DNA from: Methylacidimicrobium sp. B4
Lineage (GTDB): Bacteria; Verrucomicrobiota; Verrucomicrobiia; Methylacidiphilales; Methylacidiphilaceae
Assembly (NCBI RefSeq): GCF_017310545.1
Contig: NZ_CP066203.1
Coordinates: 1,922,001 to 1,986,000 of the forward strand
DNA: 64,000 nucleotides
Direction of reading: 5' to 3'
Part shown: one piece after another, positions 23,938-31,651 of the stretch
Position numbering within the stretch: the first letter of the stretch is position 1
Layout of the letters: every line of letters starts with the position of its first letter
Translations under genes and position numbers: made by a program
Notes under the pieces: model-generated
Told to the model about the DNA's origin: nothing
The model's database searches: none
What the model saw: only the letters and a program-made list of their open reading frames with translations

Positions 23938-25374
23938 CTAGGCTCTTCCGTAGCGGTCCTCGAAGCGGACGATGTCGTCCTCTCCCACGTAGTCGCCACA
24001 CTGCACCTCGATGATCACCAGGTCGATGAGCCCCGGGTTCTCCAGCCGGTGGGTGACTCCCGCCGGGATGTAGGTCGACTCGTTCGGGCGGATGAGCCGC
24101 TCGCTCTCCCCCTGGGTCACCTGGGCCGTCCCCGAGACGACGACCCAGTGCTCGCTCCGGTGGTGGTGCATCTGGAGCGAGAGCGCCCGTCCCGGCCGGA
24201 CGACGATCCGCTTGATCGCAAAGCGCGAACCCTGCTCGAGGACGGTGTAGGTCCCCCACGGCCGGTGGACCGTCCGGTGGAGGAGATGGGCGGGGTGTCC
24301 CCGCCGCCGCAGCTCGGCCACCACCGCCTCGACCTCCTGGTCCCGGTCCTTGGCGGCGACCAAGAGCGCATCGGGGGTGTCGACCACGAGCAGGTCGCGG
24401 ACGCCCAGGACCGCCGTCAGGCGGTCGGGCGCATGGACCACGCACCCCTCGGCCTCCCGGAGGAGCCCCTCCCCGACGACCCGGTTCCCCTGGGCGTCGG
24501 CGGGAAGGAGGCTCGCGTAGCTCGACCAGGAACCGACGTCGCTCCAGGAAAAGGAAGCCGGCACGACCGCCACCTTCCGGGCCTTTTCCAGGACCGCGTA
24601 ATCGACCGAGACCGACGGGAGCGAGCCAAACTCCTTGGGGAGCTCGACGATCTCCTCCTTTTCCTGCGCCCCGCAAAGAGAGGCCTCGACCCCCTGGGCG
24701 ATCTCCGGGGCCGCCTCGGCCAGAGCGGCGAGGAAGGAGTCGGCCCGGAAGCAGAAGATTCCCGCGTTCCAGAAATGGCGGCCCGAGGCCGCAAAGGCTT
24801 CCGCCCGCTCCCGGTCGGGCTTCTCGATGAACCGGGCGACCGAGTGGCCGAGCGGAGCCCCCTTGGAGATCTCCTCTCCCCGCTCGACGTAGCCATATCC
24901 CGTGTGCGGGCCCTGCGGCACGATCCCGAAGGTGACCAAGTACCCGAGCCGGGCGAGCTCGGTCGCCCGGGCCACCGCCTCCCCGAACCCGGGTCCCTCC
25001 TCGATCAAGTGATCGGCCGGCAGGACGAGCAGCGTCGTCCCGGGCCCAAAGCGCTCCTGGAGCCACCGCGCCGCCGCTCCGATCGCCGGCGCCGTGTTCC
25101 TTCCCACCGGCTCCAGAAGATAGCGGAGCGGAGCCCCTTCCCCCTCTCGCGCGGCGATGTCCCTGGCTTGGAAGTAGTAGTCCCGGTGGATCACAGTCAG
25201 GGGATCGGCCGCCCCGGGAAGGGAGCGGGCCTGGGCGATCGCCCGGGCAAAGAGGGAGCGGCCGCCCGGGAGCTCAAGAAATGGCTTGGGCCTCCCCTTG
25301 CGGGAAAGCGGCCAGAGGCGGGTTCCGGCCCCGCCCGCCAGGATGACCGGAACGAGCGGTTCAGGGGTGCTCAT
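23938..25374 (-). CDS. manC: mannose-1-phosphate guanylyltransferase / mannose-6-phosphate isomerase
   Basis: A 478-residue bifunctional enzyme starting at ATG 25374. The N-terminal nucleotidyltransferase shows 'VPVILAGGAGTRLWPLSRKG' with the G-x-G-x-R-L-W-P signature and 'LVLPADHLIEEGPGF', plus 'FIEKPDRERAEAFAASG'. The C-terminal cupin isomerase domain has 'RPWGTYTVLEQGSRFAIKRI', 'LSLQMHHHRSEHWVVVSGTA' and 'ESTYIPAGVTHRLENPG'. It makes GDP-mannose, the precursor for mannose- and GDP-fucose/rhamnose-type glycans. This could supply the glycosyltransferase locus that begins about 9 kb away. It lies 72 bases upstream of the msbA-like gene on the same strand and may be cotranscribed with it. Confidence 0.93.
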   Translation of the reverse strand: MSTPEPLVPVILAGGAGTRLWPLSRKGRPKPFLELPGGRSLFARAIAQARSLPGAADPLTVIHRDYYFQARDIAAREGEGAPLRYLLEPVGRNTAPAIGAAARWLQERFGPGTTLLVLPADHLIEEGPGFGEAVARATELARLGYLVTFGIVPQGPHTGYGYVERGEEISKGAPLGHSVARFIEKPDRERAEAFAASGRHFWNAGIFCFRADSFLAALAEAAPEIAQGVEASLCGAQEKEEIVELPKEFGSLPSVSVDYAVLEKARKVAVVPASFSWSDVGSWSSYASLLPADAQGNRVVGEGLLREAEGCVVHAPDRLTAVLGVRDLLVVDTPDALLVAAKDRDQEVEAVVAELRRRGHPAHLLHRTVHRPWGTYTVLEQGSRFAIKRIVVRPGRALSLQMHHHRSEHWVVVSGTAQVTQGESERLIRPNESTYIPAGVTHRLENPGLIDLVIIEVQCGDYVGEDDIVRFEDRYGRA

Positions 25375-25691
25375 GTGGGTGGCTCCCCTCCGGGCTAACG
25401 GGCGACCCGCGTCTTTCCAGCGCCCGGGGGCGCGTCCTTCTAATAAGAGAGTCCGGCGGAAGAGGCAATCGGAATTGTGCGGGCTCGCCTTGCCGGTCGT
25501 GGGTCGTGCGATCAACCGGATCGAGGCGCGGTGGGTCGTGCCGACGGGGCAAAACGCGATCCCGGGTTCGAAGGCGATGGGAGGCCTTTGGCAGCCGATC
25601 CTCGCCCGCCCCGCCCTGCTAGCCGGCAATTGGGCTGCCTCGGCAGATCCCAGAGCCGCCATCTCTCCGAGCGGCCTCTGGATGAGGAGGC
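25375..25691. other. intergenic region without a recognisable gene
   Basis: About 317 bases separate the manC start from the stop of the coiled-coil gene. No domain, RNA or clear hairpin is visible. The manC promoter should lie in the part nearest 25375. Confidence 0.4.
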
Positions 25692-26723
25692 TCAATGTCG
25701 GAAGAGGCCCAAGGCCAAGAGAGAGAGCATGAGGGCGACGAGCCAGTAGAACTGAGTCCGTAGCGCCTGCTCCACCCGCTCAAACCGGTGGTGCACGTCC
25801 CGGCGAAGCTCCTCGGATTGGGCATTGGCGCGTTCGAAGCGCTGGTCCATTTCCCGGCGAACCTCCTCGAATCGGGCATCGACTCGCTCAAACCGCTGAT
25901 CGGTCGCATTTCGGAGCTCCTCGAATCGGGCGTCGACCCGCTCAAACCGCTGGCCCATTTCACTGTTGAGCTCCTCGAATCGGGCGTCGACCCGTTCGAA
26001 CTTCTGGCTCGTTTCGGTTCGGAGCGCGCTCAGTTGGCCGTCGACCTGCTGGAAGCGCTGATCAGTCGCATTTCGGAGCTCTTCGAACCGGCTATCGACT
26101 CGCTCAAACCGCTGGCCCATTTCACTGTTGAGCTCCTCGAATCGGGCGTCGACCCGTTCGAACTTCTGGCTCGTTTCGGTTCGGAGCGCGCTCAGTTGGC
26201 CATCGACCTGCTGGAAGCGCTGATCGGTCGCATTTCGGAGCTCCTCGAATCGGGCGTCGACTCGCTCAAACCGCTGGCCCATTTCACTGTTGAGCTCCTC
26301 GAATCGGGCGTCGACCCGTTCGAACTTCTGGCTCGTTTCGGTTCGGAGCGCATTGAGTTGGCCGTCGACCTGCTGGAAGCGCTGATCGGTGGTGTTTCGG
26401 AGCTCCTCGAATCGGGCGTCGACCCGCTCAAACCGCTGATCGGTCGCATTTCGGAGCTCTTCGAACCGGCTATCGACTCGCTCAAACCGCTGGCCCATTT
26501 CACTGTTGAGCTCCTCGAATCGGGCGTCGACCCGCTCGAACCGCTGGCCCGTCTCTCTCCGGAGCTCATCGAGCTGCTGGCCGACCTCGCGCCGAAAGCC
26601 ATCGAGCTTGGCTTCGATCGCCCCAAGGCGCTGCTCGACCGTCCCCAAGCGCTTGTCGATCTGCTCGTAGGCCCCTTCCAAGTGGGCGATCCGCGTCTTG
26701 AGGGTGTCGGTGGCGACGGGCAT
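25692..26723 (-). CDS. coiled-coil repeat protein with C-terminal membrane anchor
   Basis: A 343-residue protein starting at ATG 26723. After a short N-terminal heptad region ('LEGAYEQIDKRLGTVEQRL') it is almost entirely built of 18-residue units of the types 'FERVDARFEELNSEMGQR', 'FERVDARFEELRNATDQR' and 'FQQVDGQLSALRTETSQK'. These alternate as 54-residue super-units. It ends with a hydrophobic tail, 'FYWLVALMLSLLALGLF', that would anchor it in the membrane with the long helix projecting. Similar repeat proteins occur widely, but the function is unknown. It is divergent from the first tpsA gene and might be a cell-envelope spacer or tether. The strongly repeated DNA makes its copy number prone to change. 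Confidence 0.8.
   Translation of the reverse strand: MPVATDTLKTRIAHLEGAYEQIDKRLGTVEQRLGAIEAKLDGFRREVGQQLDELRRETGQRFERVDARFEELNSEMGQRFERVDSRFEELRNATDQRFERVDARFEELRNTTDQRFQQVDGQLNALRTETSQKFERVDARFEELNSEMGQRFERVDARFEELRNATDQRFQQVDGQLSALRTETSQKFERVDARFEELNSEMGQRFERVDSRFEELRNATDQRFQQVDGQLSALRTETSQKFERVDARFEELNSEMGQRFERVDARFEELRNATDQRFERVDARFEEVRREMDQRFERANAQSEELRRDVHHRFERVEQALRTQFYWLVALMLSLLALGLFRH
25880..26555. repeat. 54-bp / 162-bp tandem repeats inside the coiled-coil gene
   Basis: The marker CACTGTTGAG recurs at 25961, 26123, 26285 and 26501, i.e. with spacings of 162, 162 and 216 bases. These are multiples of a 54-bp (18-codon) unit. Long stretches between markers are nearly identical, which indicates recent expansion by unequal recombination. 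Repeat boundaries are approximate. Confidence 0.85.
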
Positions 26724-27007
26724 TCCGGGAAAGAGTAGCCTCTTGCCCAATGGCGGGCAAGGATGCGGGGAGGCTTGCTCCACGGATAAGGCCTCGGAAA
26801 GCCCCGAGGCGCGACCGGTGACGCAACCGGAGGCGCTTCGGGCGAGGATGGGCGAGAAACTTGACTGATCCTCTGGGTTGGGCGATAAGGAAACTCCCCC
26901 TCCCAGGAGGCTCTCGAGCGAGCGGAGCGGGCGGCTCTGCCTTGAGGTCGGCTACGCGATCACGCGGAAGATGGATGAATGCAAAATCAAGAACCAACGG
27001 GAATGGG

Positions 27008-29227
27008 ATGAGGAAAACAAAGAGACGCTCACCATTGCGGACGCTTCTGGCGACAGCCCTCTCTGCGGCGCTGGCGCTGGGATGGGTTTCGGCTCAGGCG
27101 ACCGTGGTTGCGCCCCTCCAGCTGCCGGGGCATGGGAGCGTGGTCGCCGGTAGCGCCTCGACGACAGGGAACTATGGGGCTGGTGGCACCGGACACATCA
27201 TGGTCGGAGCGGCCAACACGGTCATCAACTGGGGCAATAGCGGCGGGACGATCGGGACTGGCCAGCCCGGGGGCTTCAATATCGGGGGAAGCGGGCATCT
27301 GGTCATCACCAATCCCGGCCAAGCGCTGCTCAACGTCGACGTGACGGGCAGCCCTTCGCAGATCTTGGGCATGCTCAATGCGAACGGCCCGGTCTTTGTC
27401 GCCAATGCCAATGGCATCACTGTCGGGAGTGGGGCGATGATTGTCGCTCCCGCGGGGATCAACCTGATCGCGGCAACCGTTGACGAGCAGCTCTTCGCCA
27501 GCACGGGGCAGCTGCCGATCCGCTTTGCCGCCTCTGGGCCATTGACCGTAGCCGGGAATCTCGTGGCCGCGGGAGGACCCGGGAGCTCGATCTTTCTCGC
27601 GGGCTCGGGTGCGGTGAACATCCTGCCGATCCCCAACGGGGCGGCACACTACTTCAAGCCCGGGACCAACGTGACGGTCGTCGGTGGGGTGGGCGGGACG
27701 CTCAATACGGCTACCGGCATCTTTACGCCGGCGGATGGCGCGGGAAGTGCCACCCCCTCGGCTTCCAGCCCGACGACGGTGACCCTCAACCTGGGCACCT
27801 CGGCGCACCCGTATGATCTGCGTCTCAGCGGTCCCAACGGTGCCACGCCGACGGTCGGAACGCTAGTCCTTGCCAATGGGAATATCGTCAACAACGGGGT
27901 GCTCACCAACAGCACCGGGAATGTCGTCCCGTACCTCCAGTGGACGGGAACGCTCACCAACAACGGGACGCTCCAGGCCCAGGTGGATGCCGCCGGGGTG
28001 GCCGGGCTGACCACCTTCTACGGCAACACCCCCTCGCTTCGCCCCTACGGTTCGCTTGTGAACAACGGGACGATCGCCACCAACAGCTCCGCTCCGTTGT
28101 ACATCCGCCTCCCCGGGTCGGTGACCAACAGCAGTGGTGCCACCATCTCCAACGTGGGCGGCGATGTCCGGATCGATTCGGGCTACGGCTTCGCCAATCT
28201 GGCCTCGGGAGGCATCGTGAACCATGGATCGATCGTTGCTCTGGATAATGTCACCTTGATCGCGACCAACAACACGGGGAGCGGGCTCTATCCGATGGGC
28301 GGAGTCTATAGCGACGGGTCGATTCGAATCCTGGACAGTGCGGCGCACGCGAACGCGGCGCTGACGGTCGGGAGTACGACCGGCAACGCCTTCCTGGGTG
28401 GGACCGTGACGACGCCGAACGATGCGGCCGGATTGGCGAATGTCTATCTCTTCTCCGGAGCGAAGCCGCCAGCGACGTTCACGCTCGGAACGAATCTCAA
28501 GACCAACGCTGCGCAGTTCACTGGCGGCAGCCTGACGGGTGGGGGGACGCTCACGACCAACACCCTCTTCCTCGATGACTTCGTGGGGAACGTGAACAAT
28601 GTGACCTCGCCGACCAACGATCTGGCCAACGGGTTCCACGTGGCCAACGGGTCGTCTGGGAACACAAACCTGATCGTTAGCTTGCCGACGACGAGCCAGG
28701 GGGCGATCGGGCGTCAGGTGGTGAATCTGAACGTGGCAGGGAATGCCACTCTCTTTTCCCATACCACCTCGACCTTCGTAAACGGGAGTGGTTCGACGGG
28801 AACCCTCCCGACCGAGGCGAACGTGGGCAGTAGCCTGCTCGTTCAGGCGAGCGGCAACCTGACGGTGAACCCGAGTGCATCTGGGCCTTTGAACTACGCG
28901 TTCTCCAGCGGCGCACTGGGCACTCACGGGTTCGTCTTCCCGGGTGGGATCGTGCTGATCGCGGGGAACACGCTCTCCTTGAACACGGTGGTCGACAACG
29001 GCTATGCGCCGACGGTGGGCGCGGGCCAGGGGATCTTCTTCCAGGCCCCGAAGATCATCACGACTGGGGCGCCGGTGATCACCAATGGCAACGCCTGGGT
29101 CAACTTCAGCACGCAGCCCTCGATCGTGCCGGCGATCTACGGGGTGGCCGCCGTCTCGGGCTCGACGACCAACTTCACGATCGTGCCCGATGCCTCCGCC
29201 TTCCATATCCGCCCGTACACGCCCTAA
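27008..29227 (+). CDS. TpsA-type exoprotein, filamentous haemagglutinin-like (copy 1)
   Basis: A 739-residue secreted protein starting at ATG 27008. A basic N-terminus and hydrophobic core ending in 'LGWVSAQA' form a signal peptide (about 1-29). Residues ~30-260 match the haemagglutination-activity/TPS domain: 'NTVINWGNSGGTIGTGQPGG', 'VDVTGSPSQILGMLNANGPV' and 'FVANANGITVGSGAMIVAPA', where NANG replaces the usual NPNG. The rest is a Gly/Asn/Thr/Ser-rich beta-helix with many N-x-S/T sequons (NNGT, NSSG, NNTG). It ends in 'FHIRPYTP', almost identical to its paralogue. Secretion would use the TpsB at 55661-57298. The abundance of sequons and neighbouring glycosyltransferases suggests a glycosylated surface protein; this is inference. 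Confidence 0.87.
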   Translation: MRKTKRRSPLRTLLATALSAALALGWVSAQATVVAPLQLPGHGSVVAGSASTTGNYGAGGTGHIMVGAANTVINWGNSGGTIGTGQPGGFNIGGSGHLVITNPGQALLNVDVTGSPSQILGMLNANGPVFVANANGITVGSGAMIVAPAGINLIAATVDEQLFASTGQLPIRFAASGPLTVAGNLVAAGGPGSSIFLAGSGAVNILPIPNGAAHYFKPGTNVTVVGGVGGTLNTATGIFTPADGAGSATPSASSPTTVTLNLGTSAHPYDLRLSGPNGATPTVGTLVLANGNIVNNGVLTNSTGNVVPYLQWTGTLTNNGTLQAQVDAAGVAGLTTFYGNTPSLRPYGSLVNNGTIATNSSAPLYIRLPGSVTNSSGATISNVGGDVRIDSGYGFANLASGGIVNHGSIVALDNVTLIATNNTGSGLYPMGGVYSDGSIRILDSAAHANAALTVGSTTGNAFLGGTVTTPNDAAGLANVYLFSGAKPPATFTLGTNLKTNAAQFTGGSLTGGGTLTTNTLFLDDFVGNVNNVTSPTNDLANGFHVANGSSGNTNLIVSLPTTSQGAIGRQVVNLNVAGNATLFSHTTSTFVNGSGSTGTLPTEANVGSSLLVQASGNLTVNPSASGPLNYAFSSGALGTHGFVFPGGIVLIAGNTLSLNTVVDNGYAPTVGAGQGIFFQAPKIITTGAPVITNGNAWVNFSTQPSIVPAIYGVAAVSGSTTNFTIVPDASAFHIRPYTP

Positions 29228-29259
29228 GGGTGTAGCCAAAAGGGATTGGGGATTCGGGG

Positions 29260-29282
29260 AAGGGGGGCTTTGGGCCCCCCTT
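29260..29282 (+). terminator. terminator-like hairpin after tpsA copy 1
   Basis: AAGGGGGGC-tttgg-GCCCCCCTT forms a 9-bp, GC-rich stem 33 bases after the stop, followed by a pyrimidine-rich tract. An identical copy follows the second tpsA gene at 33910-33932, so the 3' flank was duplicated with the gene. Confidence 0.75.
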
Positions 29283-29355
29283 CCTGCTCTCTGGGGCGCC
29301 GGCGGAGCCCGCGCTCCTCTAACAGGGGAGGGCAAGGAAGCGGCTGAGGCGCTAG

Positions 29356-30875
29356 CCGCCATTGCTCACGAAGGCCGACCAGAACGGGAAGCCAGAAAGC
29401 CGGCCAAAGAGCCTAGGAAAGGCCGCCTTTCCCTGGTATGCAGGGCGTGAACGAGACGTAATTACAACCAGGAGCAGAAGCGGCCGTTCCGGACAGAGGG
29501 GATCCAAGGGACTTTTGGGTGTACCGCCCATGTTTCGCGTCGGGGGAAAGCGGGATTGCCCTAGCTCGGGTTTCCTGCGATGGGGGTGCGATCCTCTGAC
29601 GAGCAGCCGATCGGAAGATCGGTTGGTGAAGACAGCGGGAGCGCCGCTTCCGGGATCGACGCCGTCCGGGGCGCATAGTGCATCCGCTGCGGGAGATGCG
29701 GGTGCCGCGCATCTTCGGGAGGGCGCTGGGCTACCGAGGATCTCAATGACCCCGAGCAGCTTGCGTACCGATCCTCGGGTGGCTCTCCTAAGCGGCAAAC
29801 GGGATCGGGAAGCGGATCTGGCGGGCAAGAGCACCCTCAAACCGCCTGGAACGGGTCGGTCGAAGCGAACGCTGCCACCAGATCGATTTCCTCGGCTGAA
29901 GCGATCGACCGGCTTTCGGTCGATCTCTCCCTTGAATCGCATCCCCAGGCTCCCAAGGAGGTGGTGCTCGGGTCGGATGCGACCGGCATCCCTCTTGACG
30001 GACAAGAGCCCGAGCGCTTCTTCCTTGGGGTTTCCGATGCGTATTGTGATTTGCCGCTCTCGATCTTCGCCCAAGATCAGCTCCTCGGCGTGCGGCTTCG
30101 GAGATCGAACCCGGATGCGGCGGAGGGATCCCTTGACCGAGATCCTCCGGATTGGGGTACCACTCCGCACCCATGGGCCCCGAGGGCAAGATCGTGCTCC
30201 GGGCCGACTCGGGGCTTCTGCCGGGAAGAGATCATGGCCTGGGGCGAAGCCAATCCGGTCGACTTCCTCTTTGGCCTGATTCGCAGCGAGCGCTTGTACC
30301 CTCCCATTGAGGCATGGATGGAGCAAGCCCATCGTCTGCACGAGTCCACGGGCAAGCCGGCTCGCGTCTTTTCCGAGTTTGCCGATCGCCCCTTGAGCCG
30401 CTGGTCGAGGGAGCGCCCAACTGCTCTCCAAAGCCGAGTAGTTGGAGAAAGGAAAGAATCCGCGCTTTGTCGTCCCCTCTCTTTCCACCGAGGAGGGGCC
30501 CGCCCAGGCCCAGGTCGACCCCCTCCGGCTCAAGCGCTGCAAGATCGGCACGCTGCCCTGTCAGCGTCCGACGCGTCCTCTTGTCGATGAGCAGCGCCTA
30601 TCCTGGGAAGCCGCTCTTCCCCCAGGTCTTCCGGATGCTGCGTTGCAGAGCATCCACAAAAACCAGAGCGGTTCCCCCGGCAGCAGCGCCTCCCATCGGG
30701 CGGAGCCTTGCTCCCCAAGCGGATTTTTGCCCTGTACCGAGCTCGCAATCCGCCAAATCGAGCAACCATCTTGCTCGATCCCCGCGCACGAAGACCCTTT
30801 CCCCGCCGAAGTTCCTCGCCATCGACCCGGGCCTTCCGTTCTTCCGCGAAAGCTCGCGTTAGTGAGAAAAGGCGG
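29356..30875 (+). mobile_element. decayed IS1380-family element
   Basis: The ends match those of the intact copy: CCGCCATTGCTCAC at 29356-29369 (one mismatch to the intact repeat) and GTGAGAAAAGGCGG at 30862-30875 (one mismatch). Flanks are CTAG on the left and CCAG on the right, consistent with a mutated 4-bp duplication. At 1520 bp it is about 195 bp shorter than the intact element without its intron; the missing part includes the Y-R-E-K region where the other copy carries the intron. It separates tpsA copy 1 from a tpsA fragment and is probably immobile. Confidence 0.85.
29491..30646 (+). pseudogene. IS1380 transposase remnant
   Basis: The original start codon is lost (ATGACAGAG has become CGGACAGAG) and the reading frame changes several times. 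Recognisable pieces are 'DPRVALLSGKRDREADLAGK', 'VVLGSDATGIPLDG', 'EEIMAWGEANPVDFLFGLIR' and 'LPDAALQ'. The stop after MLRC is also mutated. A deletion of about 195 bases removes the catalytic Glu region. It cannot make active transposase, but its ends might still be recognised by the intact copy's enzyme. Confidence 0.85.
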
Positions 30876-31190
30876 CCAGGGCGAGCGCGATACCGGAAAC
30901 GCCTTCCCGGGCGGGATCGCGCGCATTGCGGGGAAGACGCTGACCGGGAACACCATGGTCGACAACGGTCGGCCTCGAGCGTGGGGGCCGGCAGGGGATC
31001 TTCTTCCAGGCCCCCCCACCGTGATTCCGGCTCCGGTGATCCCCGGCGGCAATGCGTGCGTCCGCTGCAGCACGGCCCCTACGGCCCTTCCCACGATCTC
31101 CGCGGGCGATCTCTGCCGTGCACTTCTCGCCGGTCGCCTGGAGGGTCGTGACCCATCCCGCATCTTATCGCATCGGCTCCTGGGAGGCGA
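30876..31190 (+). pseudogene. 3' fragment of a third tpsA-like gene
   Basis: Directly after the IS remnant the DNA resembles the last ~310 bases of the tpsA genes: the 'FPGG-I---IAG-TLT-NT-VDNG' segment, a 'GDLLPG PP' relic of GIFFQAP, and 'APVIPGGNA' for APVITSGNAW, ending near 'YRIGSW' for YHIRPY. Frames are shifted several times and no start exists. The similarity continues weakly into the terminator flank (ggcgccggcggagcccg near 31260). This shows that at least three tpsA copies once stood in tandem, and that one was lost at or after IS insertion. Confidence 0.75.
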
Positions 31191-31199
31191 AGGGGGTGG

Positions 31200-31651
31200 C
31201 CAAGCCGATCTACCGTTTCCGGGAAAGGGAGGCTCTGGGCTCCTCTTCCTTCTTCCCGGGCGCCGGCGGAGCCCGGGATCCTGTTGCGCAGGGATGCCCC
31301 AGGAAGCCGCTCAGTCCTCAATCGAGAACTGCCTCTCCAAGGGGCTTCCCGGCCTCCCTCCGGTTGCGTCCCTCACGGGCGGCGGGCGCGCATGGGCGGA
31401 GCGTTCGTTCGCAAAGAGGCCCCAGAGGGCCCCGGGCAAGCTGCCCCGGAGGTAACCGAACGCGTTCGAGGCAACGGTGGATCGAATTTTTTCGCAAAAC
31501 CAACTTGACGCATCCCCCGAAGTTACCCGATAACAGGCACCACGATGACCCTCGAGTGAGAGGTCGGGGTGGCTGTGCCAAGCGGCATGCGACCAAGGAA
31601 TGAGACAGAATGATGGGACGAGGCATTCCAAAGCTTACAACCAAGGGGAAT
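31200..31651. other. non-coding stretch upstream of tpsA copy 2
   Basis: Roughly 450 bases with no supportable gene. The left ~90 bases are the decayed 3' flank of the tpsA fragment. The remainder should contain the promoter of tpsA copy 2; an aaggggaat ribosome-binding site lies just before its ATG. I did not find a clear -10/-35 pair by eye. Confidence 0.4.

Noticed and set aside
22195-25398. 1067-codon plus-strand frame
   Set aside because: Antisense to the MsbA-like and ManC genes, both with complete motifs. No domain is visible in the plus-strand reading.
25880-26555. Possible CRISPR array because of regular repeats
   Set aside because: The units are contiguous, in frame and coding, with no unique spacers.
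25788-26738. 316-codon plus-strand frame with leucine-rich repeat look
   Set aside because: It is the complement of the coiled-coil repeat gene; its regular pattern only mirrors the 54-bp repeat.
26861-27007. Longer N-terminus for tpsA copy 1
   Set aside because: Starting at 27008 places a normal signal peptide at the N-terminus and matches the start of the paralogue at 31652.
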